DNA of 64,000 nt from Phenylobacterium sp. (GCF_004799515.1 NZ_SSMX01000036.1:62001-126000), one strand, 5' to 3'. Shown: positions 38,100 to 50,909, counted from the first letter of the stretch. Notes: generated by a model not told the origin, from the sequence alone. Numbers and translations are program-made.

Positions 38100-40556
38100 T
38101 TGAGGGCGGGCGACGCATCTGGTCCGGACATCCCGCCAGGATTCCTGCGGAGCGGCGGCGAGATGGGCGCGCGCATCGCGGCCTATGACTGGTCCGGCTC
38201 CCTGGGCGCGATCGAGACCTGGCCCGGCAGCCTGAGGACCACCGTCGGCCTCCTGCTGCATTCGAGCGTCCCGATCGTTCTCCTGTGGGGCGAAGACGGG
38301 GTCATGATCTACAACGACGCCTACTCGGTGTTCGCCGGCGGCCGGCACCCGGAACTCCTGGGCAGCAAGGTGCGCGAGGGCTGGCCGGAAGTAGCTGCGT
38401 TCAACGACAACGTCATGCGGGTCGGCCTGGCCGGCGGGACCCTGGCCTACAAGGACCAGGTGCTGGTCCTCAACCGCACCGGCAAGGCCGAGCAGGCCTG
38501 GATGAACTTGGACTACTCGCCGGTCATCGACGAGACCGGCGCGCCAGGCGGAGTGATCGCCATCGTCGTCGAGACGACGGAGCGGGTGCCGGCCGAGCGC
38601 CGCCAGCTCGAGGCCACCGAGCGGCAGCGCCAACAGTTCGAACAGGCGCCCGGCTTCATCATCGTGATGGAGGGCCCCGAGCATGTGGTCGCCTTCGTCA
38701 ACAACGCCCACCGCCGGGTGTTCGCCAGCGACGGCTGGGAGGGCATGACCATCCGGGAAGCCTTCCCCAGCATCGCGGACCAGGGCTTCTACGAGATCCT
38801 CGACCAGGTCTATGCGACGGGGGAAGCCGTCGAGTTCGAGGCGGCGGAGGTCCGCTACCGCCGCGTCCGCGATGGGCCGGAAGAGACGCGTCACCTGACC
38901 TTCGTCTATGCCCCGATCCTCGACGTGACCGGCGTGGTCTCTGGCGTGTTCTGCGAGGGCTTCGACGTCACCGAGGCGCACAAGGCCAACGTGGCCTTGC
39001 GGGAGCTGAACACCGACCTTGAACGCAAGGTCGTCGAGAGGACCCAGGCCCGCGCCCTGACCTGGCAGGTGAGCCCCGACCTGATGGGCGCGCTGAACTC
39101 GCAAGGCTATTTCGAGACCTCCAACCCCGCCTGGCAGACCATCCTCGGATGGAGCGAGGCTGAGGTGGCCAGCACGTCGATCTTCGAACTGCTGCACCCC
39201 GACGACCTGGAGCGCACCCGCGAGGGGTTCGCGCTGACCCAGATCGGCCAGCCGGCGATCCGCTTCCCGAACCGCTACCGCTGCAAGGACGGAAGCTACC
39301 GCTGGATCTCCTGGGTGGGCGTGCCGGAAGAGGGGATGGTCTACTGCACCGGCCGCGACATCACCGAGGAGAAGGCGGCGGAGGTTGAACTGGCCGCCGC
39401 CCAGGAAGCGTTGCGCCAGGCGCAGAAGATGGAGGCGGTGGGCCAGCTCACCGGCGGCCTGGCGCACGACTTCAACAACCTCCTGGCCGGCATCAGCGGC
39501 AGCCTGGAGATGCTGGAGAAGCGCATCGGCGAGGGGCGGCTGAGCGGCGCCGAACGCTACATCACCGCCGCGCAGTCGGGCGCGCGCCGGGCCGCGGCCC
39601 TGACCCAGCGCCTGCTGGCCTTCGCGCGCCGCCAGACGCTCGATCCCAAGCCCACCGACATCAACCGGCTGATCGGCGGCATGGAGGACCTGATCCGCCG
39701 CACCGTCGGCCCCACGGTGGAGCTGGAGGTGGTGGGCGCGGGCGGCCTCTGGATGACCCGGGTCGACGCCTCGCAGCTGGAAAGCTCGCTCTTGAACCTC
39801 TGCCTGAACGGCCGCGACGCCATGGCCCCGGACGGCGGCCGGCTGACCATCGAGACCGCCAACAAGTGGCTGGACGAGCGCGCCGCCCGCGAGCGCGAAT
39901 TGCCGCCCGGCCAGTACGTGTCGCTCTGCGTCACCGACACCGGCACGGGCATGGACGCCGAGACCATGGCGCGGGCCTTCGATCCCTTCTTCACCACCAA
40001 GCCGCTGGGGCAGGGCACGGGGCTTGGCCTCTCCATGACCTACGGCTTCGTGCGCCAGTCGGGCGGCCAGGTGCGGATCTATTCGGAGATCGGCAAGGGC
40101 ACGACCATGTGCCTCTACCTGCCGCGCTATGCCGGCGCGATGGACGAGGCTGACGAGAGCGAGCCCGCGGCCGCCGTGGATCGGGGCGACGGCGAGACCG
40201 TGCTGGTGATCGACGACGAGCCCACGGTGCGGATGCTGATCGTCGAGGTGCTGGAAGAGAACGGCTATTCGGCCATCGAGGCGGCGGACGGGCCCTCGGG
40301 CCTGCGCGTCCTGCAGTCCGATGCGCGTATCGACCTCCTGATCAGCGATGTCGGCCTGCCCGGCGGCCTCAACGGCCGCCAGATCGCCGACGCGGCCCGC
40401 CAGACCCGGCCGAACCTCAAGGTGCTGTTCATCACCGGCTATGCGGAGAACGCCGCGGTCGGCAACGGCCACCTCGACGCCGGCATGGAGATCGTCACCA
40501 AGCCCTTCGCCATCGCCACCCTGGGCGCGAAGATCCGTGAACTGATCGACCGGTGA
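38100..40556 (+). CDS. Hybrid sensor histidine kinase with PAS domains
   Basis: A cytosolic protein of about 818 residues, with no membrane span. Three PAS-like regions (about 20-165, 170-305 and 325-435) lead to a dimerisation/phosphoacceptor domain with His456 in LAHDFNNLL, an ATPase domain (NGRDAM, DTGTGMD, TTKPLGQGTGLGLSM) and a C-terminal receiver (VIDDEP; Asp750 in ISDVGLPGG; VTKPFA). This is the HWE/ntrB-like hybrid layout common in Caulobacterales. The TTG at 38100 has a purine-rich site 5 nt upstream; an ATG at 37980 is an alternative. The signal and output partner are unknown. Confidence 0.85.
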   Translation: MRAGDASGPDIPPGFLRSGGEMGARIAAYDWSGSLGAIETWPGSLRTTVGLLLHSSVPIVLLWGEDGVMIYNDAYSVFAGGRHPELLGSKVREGWPEVAAFNDNVMRVGLAGGTLAYKDQVLVLNRTGKAEQAWMNLDYSPVIDETGAPGGVIAIVVETTERVPAERRQLEATERQRQQFEQAPGFIIVMEGPEHVVAFVNNAHRRVFASDGWEGMTIREAFPSIADQGFYEILDQVYATGEAVEFEAAEVRYRRVRDGPEETRHLTFVYAPILDVTGVVSGVFCEGFDVTEAHKANVALRELNTDLERKVVERTQARALTWQVSPDLMGALNSQGYFETSNPAWQTILGWSEAEVASTSIFELLHPDDLERTREGFALTQIGQPAIRFPNRYRCKDGSYRWISWVGVPEEGMVYCTGRDITEEKAAEVELAAAQEALRQAQKMEAVGQLTGGLAHDFNNLLAGISGSLEMLEKRIGEGRLSGAERYITAAQSGARRAAALTQRLLAFARRQTLDPKPTDINRLIGGMEDLIRRTVGPTVELEVVGAGGLWMTRVDASQLESSLLNLCLNGRDAMAPDGGRLTIETANKWLDERAARERELPPGQYVSLCVTDTGTGMDAETMARAFDPFFTTKPLGQGTGLGLSMTYGFVRQSGGQVRIYSEIGKGTTMCLYLPRYAGAMDEADESEPAAAVDRGDGETVLVIDDEPTVRMLIVEVLEENGYSAIEAADGPSGLRVLQSDARIDLLISDVGLPGGLNGRQIADAARQTRPNLKVLFITGYAENAAVGNGHLDAGMEIVTKPFAIATLGAKIRELIDR

Positions 40557-40585
40557 GGGACGGCGGCCTCGCGCGCGACGCGGGC

Positions 40586-40627
40586 TTGACGACCAGAACA
40601 AAAGGAGAATAAGAACGAACCCGGAAC
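40586..40627 (+). promoter_or_regulatory. Promoter with tandem LexA-type sites
   Basis: TTGACG (40586-40591) matches the Caulobacter -35. Site 1, GAACAAAAGGAGAAT (40596-40610), is GAAC-N7-GAAT, one base off the alphaproteobacterial LexA box, and lies between the -35 and the probable -10 (ATAAGAAC, 40609-40616). Site 2, GAACGAACCCGGAAC (40613-40627), is a perfect GAAC-N7-GAAC (the reverse of GTTC-N7-GTTC). Both positions would block RNA polymerase, as expected for SOS repression of the small gene downstream. Confidence 0.7.
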
Positions 40628-40671
40628 GTGATCGCGGCTGTCCACAGCCGGCCCACAGGAGGATGCGACCG

Positions 40672-40761
40672 ATGGTTCGTCTGGCCCGAGAATCACTGGC
40701 CTTTGTGTCGGTGGCGAGTTTTGTCTGGATGATGTGCTCGGTGGCGGCGCACATGGGCTGA
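40672..40761 (+). CDS. sidA: SidA-like SOS cell-division inhibitor (29 aa)
   Basis: A 29-codon gene with a strong Shine-Dalgarno, AGGAGG (40657-40662), 9 nt before the ATG. The peptide has a short basic head (MVRLARES) and one hydrophobic helix from about residue 9 to 27 ([18 protein letters not shown]), ending HMG. SidA of Caulobacter crescentus is known as a 29-residue inner-membrane protein, repressed by LexA, that stops division by acting on FtsW/FtsN after DNA damage. Exact length, single helix, LexA-type sites upstream and a position just before dnaE all agree. I could not align it to the reference, so orthology is a strong inference. An in-frame ATG at 40663 is too close to the ribosome site. 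Confidence 0.75.
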   Translation: MVRLARESLAFVSVASFVWMMCSVAAHMG

Positions 40762-40766
40762 CCGCC

Positions 40767-44264
<3,498 letters not shown>

Positions 44265-44274
44265 CCCTCCGCCG

Positions 44275-44395
44275 CTCATCCCGGCGAAGGCCGGGATTCA
44301 GGTCTAGAATCTCAGCGAGCAATTGGACGGACTCTGGGTTCATGGAGCCCACATCTGAGCCATTCCATCTGGGTCCCGGCCTTCGCCGGGACGAG
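44275..44395. repeat. REPIN-like palindromic repeat element
   Basis: A 121-bp element after dnaE. The left arm (44275-44301) and right arm (44369-44395) are 27-bp inverted copies with three mismatches, each built around the palindrome CCCGGCGAAGGCCGGG (or its reverse). The spacer has its own smaller hairpin, TGGGTTC-ATG-GAGCCCA (about 44337-44353). This is the layout of paired REP sequences mobilised as doublets. No RAYT transposase is in the window. Confidence 0.7.
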
Positions 44396-44434
44396 CGGGA
44401 GTGAGAACCTCGCCCGGCCGCCGCGCGCAAGCGG

Positions 44435-44463
44435 TTGATTTTTCCGGCTCATGCGCCTATTTG
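44435..44463 (+). promoter_or_regulatory. Candidate rpsB promoter
   Basis: TTGATT (44435-44440) and TATTTG (44458-44463) are spaced by 17 bp. The -10 region CCTATTTGC partly fits the Caulobacter GCTANAWC element. It would give a leader of about 130 nt. Confidence 0.35.
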
Positions 44464-44470
44464 CGCACCT

Positions 44471-44560
44471 CCAAATCCACACGCAGGTGTTTGGCGACGC
44501 GGCGGGGAGACATCCCGCCCGCTTCCATTCCGGTCCCTCCAACGGCTTTTCCGCGGAGGG
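44471..44560 (+). ncRNA. Structured 5' leader of rpsB
   Basis: Three successive hairpins lie between the candidate promoter and rpsB: 44471-44494 (CCAA/TTGG outside ACAC/GTGT, loop GCAG), 44501-44519 (GGCGGG/CCCGCC) and 44535-44560 (CCCTCC/GGAGGG with inner CGG/CCG). The ribosome site GGAAGAAGGA follows at 44581-44590. Ribosomal protein S2 represses its own operon in other bacteria, so this may be its target; no known motif was matched. Confidence 0.45.
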
Positions 44561-44600
44561 CTTGCCTGCGGCGGTCAACCGGAAGAAGGACTAGATACCT

Positions 44601-45581
44601 ATGGCGTTGCCCGAATTCTCCATGCGTCAGCTCCTGGAAGCCGGCGCCCACTTCGGCCACCAGACCCACCGCTGGAACCCGAAGATGGAGCGCTACATCT
44701 TTGGCAGCCGCTCCAACATCCATATCATCGACCTGTCGCAGACCATGCCGCTGCTGCACCAGGCCCTGGTGAAGGTGCGCGAGGTTGCCGCGGGCGGCGG
44801 CCGCATCCTGTTCGTCGGCACCAAGCGCCAGGCGTCCGAGCCGATCGCCACCGCCGCGCGCCGCTGCGCCCAGTACTATGTGAACCACCGCTGGCTGGGC
44901 GGCACGCTCACCAACTGGCGCACCGTCTCGGGCTCCATCGCGCGCCTGCGCGAACTGGAAGGCGTGCTGGAAGGCGAGAGCGGCCGCACCAAGAAGGAAC
45001 TGCTGCAACTCACCCGCGAGCGCGACAAGCTGGAACTGTCCCTGGGCGGCATCAAGGACATGGGCGGCATCCCCGACCTGATGTTCGTGATCGACACCAA
45101 CAAGGAAGCGATCGCGATCCAGGAAGCCCGCAAGCTGAACATCCCGGTGATCGCCATCCTGGACACCAACTGCAACCCGGACGGCATCACCTTCCCGATC
45201 CCCGGCAACGACGACGCCGCGCGCGCCATCCAGCTCTATTGCGACCTGATGGCCGATTCGATCCTGGACGGCCTGGCCGCCGGCCAATCGGCCGCGGGCG
45301 TCGACCTGGGCGCCTCGGAGCAGCCGATGGAGCCGGCGCTGGCCCGCGCCGACGCCGCGCCGCGCAAGCCGAAGGCCGAAGCCGCCCCGGTGGCCGAGGC
45401 TCCGGCCGTCGAAGCCGCTCCGGCGGCTGAGGCGCCTGCCGCCGAAGCGCCCGCCGCTGCTGAGGCTCCGGCCGAAGCCGCCGCCGACGCCGCGCCGGAA
45501 ACGGCCGCCGAGGCTCCCGCTGCGGCGGAAGGCGAGGCCGAGGCCACGGCCGAGGTCACGAGCGAAGAACAGGCCGGCTAA
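44601..45581 (+). CDS. rpsB: 30S ribosomal protein S2
   Basis: A 326-residue S2 protein. The conserved core ([77 protein letters not shown]) ends near residue 235-245. The last 80 or so residues (from about 45333) are an Ala/Pro/Glu repeat-like tail ([19 protein letters not shown] style) not found in E. coli S2 but frequent in Caulobacterales. First gene of the translation cluster rpsB-tsf-pyrH-frr. Confidence 0.97.
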   Translation: MALPEFSMRQLLEAGAHFGHQTHRWNPKMERYIFGSRSNIHIIDLSQTMPLLHQALVKVREVAAGGGRILFVGTKRQASEPIATAARRCAQYYVNHRWLGGTLTNWRTVSGSIARLRELEGVLEGESGRTKKELLQLTRERDKLELSLGGIKDMGGIPDLMFVIDTNKEAIAIQEARKLNIPVIAILDTNCNPDGITFPIPGNDDAARAIQLYCDLMADSILDGLAAGQSAAGVDLGASEQPMEPALARADAAPRKPKAEAAPVAEAPAVEAAPAAEAPAAEAPAAAEAPAEAAADAAPETAAEAPAAAEGEAEATAEVTSEEQAG

Positions 45582-45627
45582 GGGACGCGAACAAAGCGTC
45601 TCATTGGCCGACTAAAACCCGTACTGG

Positions 45628-45653
45628 GGGCGCAGTCCGCAAGGGCTGCGTCC
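45628..45653 (+). terminator. Hairpin between rpsB and tsf
   Basis: GGGCGCAG (45628-45635) pairs with CTGCGTCC (45646-45653), 8 bp with one G-T. A smaller GACGC/GCGTC hairpin (about 45583-45600) lies just after the rpsB stop. With no T-run these are more likely attenuators or stability elements that set the S2 to EF-Ts ratio. Confidence 0.35.
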
Positions 45654-45683
45654 GACATCCATAGTTACAAGAAGGAGCTGACC

Positions 45684-46625
45684 ATGGCGGAGATCACCGC
45701 TGCGCTGGTCAAGGACCTGCGCGAACGAACCGGCGCCGGCATGATGGATTGCAAGGCGGCGCTGACCGAGAACGGCGGCGACGTGGACGCCTCCATCGAC
45801 TGGCTGCGCGCCAAGGGCCTGTCCAAGGCCGCCAAGAAGGCCGACCGCGCCGCGGCCGAAGGCCTGGTGGCCGGCCGCATCAGCGACGACGGCAAGACCG
45901 GCGTGCTGGTCGAGCTGAACGCCGAGACCGACTTCGTCGCCAAGAACGACACCTTCCAGGCCGCCGCGCGTGACATCGCCGGCGTGGCCCTGGGTGTGGA
46001 CGGCGGCGTGGACGCCATCTCCGCGGCCAAGACCGCCAAGGGCGAGACCGTGGCCGACGTGGTCACCAACATGATCGCCACCATCGGCGAGAACATGCGT
46101 CTGCGCCGATCGGCCAAGCTGACGGTGAGCCAAGGCGCTGTCTCCCTCTACCTGCACAACGCGCAGGGCGAGGGCGTCGGCAAGCTGGGCGTGCTCGTGG
46201 CGCTGGAAGGCACCGGCGACCAGGCCGTGCTGAAGGAGGTCGGCCGGAAGATCGCCCTGCATGTGGCCGGCACGCCGACCCCGCCGCTGGCGCTGACCGA
46301 GGCCGACCTGGATCCCGCGGCGGTCGAGAAGGAAAAGAAGTTCCTGACCGACCAGGCCATGGAATCCGGCAAGCCGCGCGAGATCGCCGAGAAGATGATC
46401 GTGGGCCGCATCCGCAAGTGGCAGGAGGAGGTCGTCCTCCTGAAGCAGCCCTTCGTCATGAACCCGGACCAGACCATCGAGCAGCTGGTCGAGGACACCG
46501 CCAAGCAGGTGGGCTCGCCCGTCGTGCTGAAGGGCTTCGTCCGCTTCCAGCTGGGCGAGGGCGTGGAGAAGACCGAAGGCCCGGACTTCGCCGCCGAAGT
46601 GGCCTCCATGACCGGCGGACGCTAA
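45684..46625 (+). CDS. tsf: Elongation factor Ts
   Basis: A 313-residue guanine-nucleotide exchange factor for EF-Tu. The N-terminal UBA-like part has [38 protein letters not shown] signature sequence. The TDFVAKND motif near residue 80, which contacts EF-Tu, is intact, and a C-terminal coiled-coil region follows. A strong AAGGAG ribosome site precedes the ATG. Length is normal. Confidence 0.97.
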   Translation: MAEITAALVKDLRERTGAGMMDCKAALTENGGDVDASIDWLRAKGLSKAAKKADRAAAEGLVAGRISDDGKTGVLVELNAETDFVAKNDTFQAAARDIAGVALGVDGGVDAISAAKTAKGETVADVVTNMIATIGENMRLRRSAKLTVSQGAVSLYLHNAQGEGVGKLGVLVALEGTGDQAVLKEVGRKIALHVAGTPTPPLALTEADLDPAAVEKEKKFLTDQAMESGKPREIAEKMIVGRIRKWQEEVVLLKQPFVMNPDQTIEQLVEDTAKQVGSPVVLKGFVRFQLGEGVEKTEGPDFAAEVASMTGGR

Positions 46626-46650
46626 ACTTCCACGCGACTCTAGCTTTTGG

Positions 46651-46681
46651 GGGCGCGGTGCGTTCGACGCGCGCCGCGCCC
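46651..46681 (+). terminator. GC-rich hairpin between tsf and pyrH
   Basis: GGGCGCGGTGCG pairs with CGCGCCGCGCCC (12 bp, one G-T) around a 7-nt loop. No T-run follows (TCAGTGTAAG). It may stabilise the rpsB-tsf 3' end or terminate with Rho, separating pyrH transcription. Confidence 0.45.
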
Positions 46682-46725
46682 TCAGTGTAAGTTGCATCGG
46701 CGACTTCAATTTCCAGGGATTCCCC

Positions 46726-47445
46726 ATGCCGGATGGCCAGCCGCGCTACAAACGCATCCTTCTGAAGCTTTCGGGAGAAGCGGGTGTCGGCGGCGACGGG
46801 TTCGGCATCGATCCCAAGACCATCCAGGCGGTCTGCGAGGACATCGCCCAGGTGGTGCACGCCGGCGTCCAGGTCTGCCTGGTGGTGGGTGGCGGCAACA
46901 TCTTCCGCGGGGCCGCTTTGGCCGAGAGCGGCATGGAGCGGGCCAGCGCCGACTATGTGGGCATGCTGGCGACCGTCATGAACGCGCTCGCCCTGCAGGC
47001 CAGCCTTGAGAAGATCGGCGTCTACACCCGCGTCCAGTCGGCCATCCCGATGGACTCGGTCTGCGAGCCCTACATTCGCCGCCGCGCCCTGCGGCACCTG
47101 GAGAAGGGGCGGGTGGTGATCTTCGCCGCCGGCCTGGGCGCGCCCTACTTCACCACCGATACGCCCGCGGCCCTGCGCGCCACCGAGATGGGCTGCGACG
47201 CCCTCCTGAAGGGCACCAGCGTCGACGGCGTCTACACCGCCGACCCCAAGAAGGACTCGACCGCCCAGCGCTATGAGACCCTCTCCTACCAGGACGTGCT
47301 GGCCAAGGACCTGCGGGTCATGGACGCCTCAGCGGTGAGTCTGATGCGCGACAATCACATCCCGATCGTGGTGTTTTCGATCCGCGAGCGGGGCAATCTG
47401 CTGCGGGTGGTGAAGGGCGAGGGTGTCTTCACAACGATCGCCTAG
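46726..47445 (+). CDS. pyrH: Uridylate kinase
   Basis: A 239-residue amino-acid-kinase-fold UMP kinase (UMP to UDP). [10 protein letters not shown] near residue 6, [10 protein letters not shown] near 55, and [34 protein letters not shown] C-lobe motifs are present. It is usually hexameric, regulated by GTP and UTP. Part of the conserved tsf-pyrH-frr order. Confidence 0.97.
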   Translation: MPDGQPRYKRILLKLSGEAGVGGDGFGIDPKTIQAVCEDIAQVVHAGVQVCLVVGGGNIFRGAALAESGMERASADYVGMLATVMNALALQASLEKIGVYTRVQSAIPMDSVCEPYIRRRALRHLEKGRVVIFAAGLGAPYFTTDTPAALRATEMGCDALLKGTSVDGVYTADPKKDSTAQRYETLSYQDVLAKDLRVMDASAVSLMRDNHIPIVVFSIRERGNLLRVVKGEGVFTTIA

Positions 47446-47476
47446 CGCCCGCCGGCCGCGACGAGGAGGAAACGAC

Positions 47477-48043
47477 ATGGCGACTGTGGAAAAGCCGGTG
47501 CTGGCCAAGTACCGCGACCGAATGGACAAGGCGGTCGCCGCCTTGAAGGAGGAATTCGGCAGCCTGCGCACGGGCCGCGCCTCGGCCAGCCTGCTCGACC
47601 AGGTGTCGGTGGACGCCTATGGCTCCACCATGCCGATCACCCAGGTGGGCGCGATCTCGGTGCCCGAGCCCCGGATGATCACCGTCAACGTCTGGGACAA
47701 GGCCCTGGTGATCGCCGTGGAGAAGGCGATCCGCTCGGCCGGCCTGGGCCTCAATCCGGTGACCGACGGCCAGAACCTGCGCATCCCGATCCCGCCGCTC
47801 ACCGAAGAGCGCCGCAAGGACCTGGTGAAGATCGCCGGCAAGTACGCCGAGCAGCAGCGCATCGCCGTGCGCAACATCCGCCGTGACGCCAACGAAGACC
47901 TGCGCGCCGCCGAGAAGGCCAACGTCATCAGCCAGGACGAGGAGAAGCGCATGGAGACCGAGGTCCAGAAGCTGACCGATGAGGCAATCAAGCGCGTGGA
48001 CGAAGCCTTGAAAATCAAAGAACAAGAGATCATGCACGTTTAG
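47477..48043 (+). CDS. frr: Ribosome recycling factor
   Basis: A 188-residue factor that splits post-termination ribosomes together with [26 protein letters not shown] helix, PQ-free [21 protein letters not shown] and [11 protein letters not shown] are diagnostic, and the C-terminal helices are intact. I chose the ATG at 47477, which has GAGGAGGA 7 nt upstream; the frame stays open further upstream into pyrH. Confidence 0.97.
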   Translation: MATVEKPVLAKYRDRMDKAVAALKEEFGSLRTGRASASLLDQVSVDAYGSTMPITQVGAISVPEPRMITVNVWDKALVIAVEKAIRSAGLGLNPVTDGQNLRIPIPPLTEERRKDLVKIAGKYAEQQRIAVRNIRRDANEDLRAAEKANVISQDEEKRMETEVQKLTDEAIKRVDEALKIKEQEIMHV

Positions 48044-48098
48044 CCCGGGGGTCGGGTTGAACGGGCGCCTGGACGCCGCAAGGACGCATATCCCTTTC

Positions 48099-48872
48099 AT
48101 GGCCGCTGCAGAGACCACGTCAGCGACGTCGGCGCCTGATCCGGACGGACAGGCCGGACTGCACGTGGCCATCGTCATGGACGGCAACGGCCGCTGGGCC
48201 AAGCGCCGGGGCCTGCCGCGCACCGTGGGCCACCAGGCCGGCGCCGAGGCGCTGAAGCGGATCGTGCAGGCCGCGCCGGACCTCGGCATCCGTTGGCTGA
48301 CGGTGTTCGGCTTCTCGACCGAGAACTGGAGCCGGCCGGTGGCCGAAGTGGCCGAGCTGATGGCCCTGCCGCAGCGTTATTTCCGCAGCGACCTGCCGAG
48401 GCTGGAGCGCGAAGGCGTCCGCGTGCGGGTGATCGGCCGCGAGGGTGGGCTGTCGCGCGACCTCCTGGCCATGTGCCGCGAAGCCGAGGCGCGCACGGCG
48501 CACAACAAGTCCCTGTTCCTGACCATCGCCTTCAACTACGGCGGACAGGCCGATATCGCCGACGCCGCGCGCCGCTTCGCCGAAGAGGTCGCCGCCGGCC
48601 GCGCCAAGCCGTCGGACCTTGACGAGGCGGCCTTCGCCGGGCGGCTCTCCACCGCCGGTCTGCCGCCGCCGGACCTGATCGTGCGGCCCTCCGGCGAGCA
48701 GCGGCTGTCGAATTTCGTGCTCTGGGAGGCGGCTTACGCCGAGTTCGTCTTCCAGGACGTGCTGTGGCCGGACTATGCGCCGGAACACCTGAAGGCCGCC
48801 ATCGCCGAGTATCACACGCGGGATCGCCGGTATGGCGCTGTCATCGCCGATGATGTCCTTGCCGCAGGCTAG
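48099..48872 (+). CDS. uppS: Undecaprenyl pyrophosphate synthase
   Basis: A cis-prenyltransferase of about 257 residues that makes the lipid carrier for peptidoglycan. The catalytic MDGNGRWAKRRGLPR block is near residue 27, and FGFSTENWSRP, NYGGQADIADA, PDLIVRPSGEQRLSNF and WPDY follow in order. The ATG at 48099 gives a short Ala/Ser-rich leader; an in-frame TTG at 48057 is an alternative start. The 3' end overlaps the start of cdsA by about 40 nt. Confidence 0.95.
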   Translation: MAAAETTSATSAPDPDGQAGLHVAIVMDGNGRWAKRRGLPRTVGHQAGAEALKRIVQAAPDLGIRWLTVFGFSTENWSRPVAEVAELMALPQRYFRSDLPRLEREGVRVRVIGREGGLSRDLLAMCREAEARTAHNKSLFLTIAFNYGGQADIADAARRFAEEVAAGRAKPSDLDEAAFAGRLSTAGLPPPDLIVRPSGEQRLSNFVLWEAAYAEFVFQDVLWPDYAPEHLKAAIAEYHTRDRRYGAVIADDVLAAG

Positions 48873-49716
48873 GCGCTTCGACTGGTCGAACCTGGGCCTG
48901 CGCGTCGCCTCTGGCTTCGTCCTGGTCCCGACGGCGCTCTACGCCACCCTGGGCCAGCACCAGCATTGGGCGCCGGCCCTGCAGGGCCGCCAGGAGGCCT
49001 TGCCCTATCTGCTGCTGATCTCGGTGGGCGTGGCGCTCCTGGCCATCGAATGGGGCGGGATGAGCGCGCCCTACGCGCCGATCCGGGTCTCGGCCGCGGT
49101 CACCGCCGCGGTCCTGGCCGCCGTCTTCCTCGGCTACCGGGACCACTTCCTGCTGGCCTGGCTGGCGATCCCGGTGGGCGCGCTGGCCGCGGCCCTGGTG
49201 GCGCGCGGCGTGGCGGAGCGGCCGGCCGATGCGGCCTTCGGGGTGTTCTATGTGGCGCCGGCGGCGCTCTGCCTGGTGTGGCTGAGAGCCACCAACCAGG
49301 GCGTCTGGTGGACGCTGATGCTGTTTGCCTGCACCTGGGGCGCCGACATCGGAGCCTTCGCGGTGGGCAGCGCGCTGAAGGGACCGAAGCTGTGGCCGCG
49401 TTTTTCGCCCAACAAGACCTGGTCGGGGTTCATCGGCGGCCTTATCACCGCCATGGGCGCGGGCGCCCTGATGGCCTCCTTGCCCTATTTCCAGCTCAGC
49501 CTGTGGGCCGCGGCCTTCATCGGCCTGGCGGTGGGCCTGGCGACCATGGCGGGCGACCTTTGGGAATCGGCGCTGAAACGCCGGTTCGGGGTTAAGGATT
49601 CGGGGGATATCATACCGGGCCACGGCGGCCTTCTGGACCGGGTCGACGGACTGATGTTCGCCGTCGTGGCCATGGCCGCCGCGCGTCTCGCCAACCATCT
49701 GGGGTGGGGACATTGA
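48832..49716 (+). CDS. cdsA: Phosphatidate cytidylyltransferase
   Basis: A 294-residue multi-helix membrane enzyme that makes CDP-diacylglycerol for phospholipid synthesis. The C-terminal signature is intact: [14 protein letters not shown], then [31 protein letters not shown] with its metal-binding Asp residues. The start is uncertain: ATG at 48832, 48850 or 48853, all inside the end of uppS. The stop overlaps the first codons of dxr. Confidence 0.92.
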   Translation: MALSSPMMSLPQARRFDWSNLGLRVASGFVLVPTALYATLGQHQHWAPALQGRQEALPYLLLISVGVALLAIEWGGMSAPYAPIRVSAAVTAAVLAAVFLGYRDHFLLAWLAIPVGALAAALVARGVAERPADAAFGVFYVAPAALCLVWLRATNQGVWWTLMLFACTWGADIGAFAVGSALKGPKLWPRFSPNKTWSGFIGGLITAMGAGALMASLPYFQLSLWAAAFIGLAVGLATMAGDLWESALKRRFGVKDSGDIIPGHGGLLDRVDGLMFAVVAMAAARLANHLGWGH

Positions 49717-50909
49717 GTTTGCCGCGTAAGGTCAGCGTCCTGGGCTCGACCGGCTCGATCGGGGTCTCGACCCTCGACGTGCTGCATCAGGCCAAGGCCG
49801 ATATCGAAGTCGTGGCGCTCGCCGCCGGGCGCAACGTCGCGCGGCTGGCCGAGCAGGCCCTGCGCTGGCGGCCGCAGCTCACCGTCATCCAGGACGAGAC
49901 CTTGCTGCCGGAGCTGCGGGAGCGGCTCGCGGGATCCGGCCTGGCGACGGCCGCCGGGGTCCAGGCGGTGACCGACGCCGCCGCCCTCGACGCCCAGTGG
50001 GTGATGTCGGCCATCGTCGGTTTCGCAGGCCTGGCTCCGACCCTGGCCGCGGCGCGGGCCGGGACCATCGTCGCCTTGGCCAACAAGGAAAGCCTGATCT
50101 GCGCCGGACCGCAGCTCCTGCGCACCGCCAAGCTGGCGGGCGGGACGGTGATCCCGGTGGACTCCGAGCATTCGGCGATCTTCCAGGTGCTGGAGCCCGC
50201 CAACGCCGGCCGGGTGGCCCGGCTGATCCTCACCGCCTCCGGCGGGCCGTTCCGCGGCTGGACCCGCGAGCAGATGGCCCGCGCCACCCGCGAACAGGCG
50301 CTCAACCACCCCAACTGGAGCATGGGGGCCAAGATCACCATCGATTCGGCCACCATGATGAACAAGGGCCTGGAGGTCATCGAGGCGGCCTACCTGTTCG
50401 CCATGCCGCCCGAGAAGGTCGACGTGGTGATCCACCCGCAGTCCATCGTCCACTCCCTGGTGGAGTACACGGATGGCTCGACGCTCGCCCAGCTCGGCCC
50501 GCCGGACATGCGCGCGCCCATCGCCTGCGCCTTCGCCTGGCCTGAGCGGCTGTCGTGGCCGGCCCAGAAGCTGGACCTGGCCCGCGTCAGCCCGCTGACC
50601 TTCGAGGACCCCGATCCGGAGCGCTTCCCGGCCCTGCGAATCGCCAAGCAGGCCCTGACCGCCGGCGGGGCCGCGCCGGCGGCCATGAACGGGGCCGACG
50701 AGGTGGCCGTGGCCGCCTTCCTGGCCGGGCGCATCGGGTTCCTTGATGTTGCCGCAACTGTCGAGGAAACCCTGGCGCGGATGGATCGCCAGAACCTGCT
50801 TCGGCCGCCCGAGAACGACCCGGTCGAGGCCGCGCGCATCACCGATGCGACCGCGCGCCGCGTGGCGGACGAGGTGGTAAGCGGCCTTATGGCTCCGGCC
50901 CACGCATGA
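49704..50909 (+). CDS. dxr: 1-deoxy-D-xylulose 5-phosphate reductoisomerase
   Basis: An enzyme of about 400 residues that makes 2-C-methyl-D-erythritol 4-phosphate with NADPH, the second step of the MEP isoprenoid pathway, which feeds upp[16 protein letters not shown] is the NADPH loop, [10 protein letters not shown] near residue 130 and SEHSAIFQ near 155 carry substrate and metal ligands, and [28 protein letters not shown] region is intact. The start may be GTG 49704 or TTG 49713; the TTG overlaps the cdsA stop and has GGTGGGG just upstream. Confidence 0.95.
   Translation: MGTLSLPRKVSVLGSTGSIGVSTLDVLHQAKADIEVVALAAGRNVARLAEQALRWRPQLTVIQDETLLPELRERLAGSGLATAAGVQAVTDAAALDAQWVMSAIVGFAGLAPTLAAARAGTIVALANKESLICAGPQLLRTAKLAGGTVIPVDSEHSAIFQVLEPANAGRVARLILTASGGPFRGWTREQMARATREQALNHPNWSMGAKITIDSATMMNKGLEVIEAAYLFAMPPEKVDVVIHPQSIVHSLVEYTDGSTLAQLGPPDMRAPIACAFAWPERLSWPAQKLDLARVSPLTFEDPDPERFPALRIAKQALTAGGAAPAAMNGADEVAVAAFLAGRIGFLDVAATVEETLARMDRQNLLRPPENDPVEAARITDATARRVADEVVSGLMAPAHA

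Noticed and set aside
40663..40671. An earlier in-frame ATG for the SidA-like gene
   Set aside because: It directly abuts the AGGAGG site, leaving no spacing; the ATG at 40672 has the correct 9 nt.
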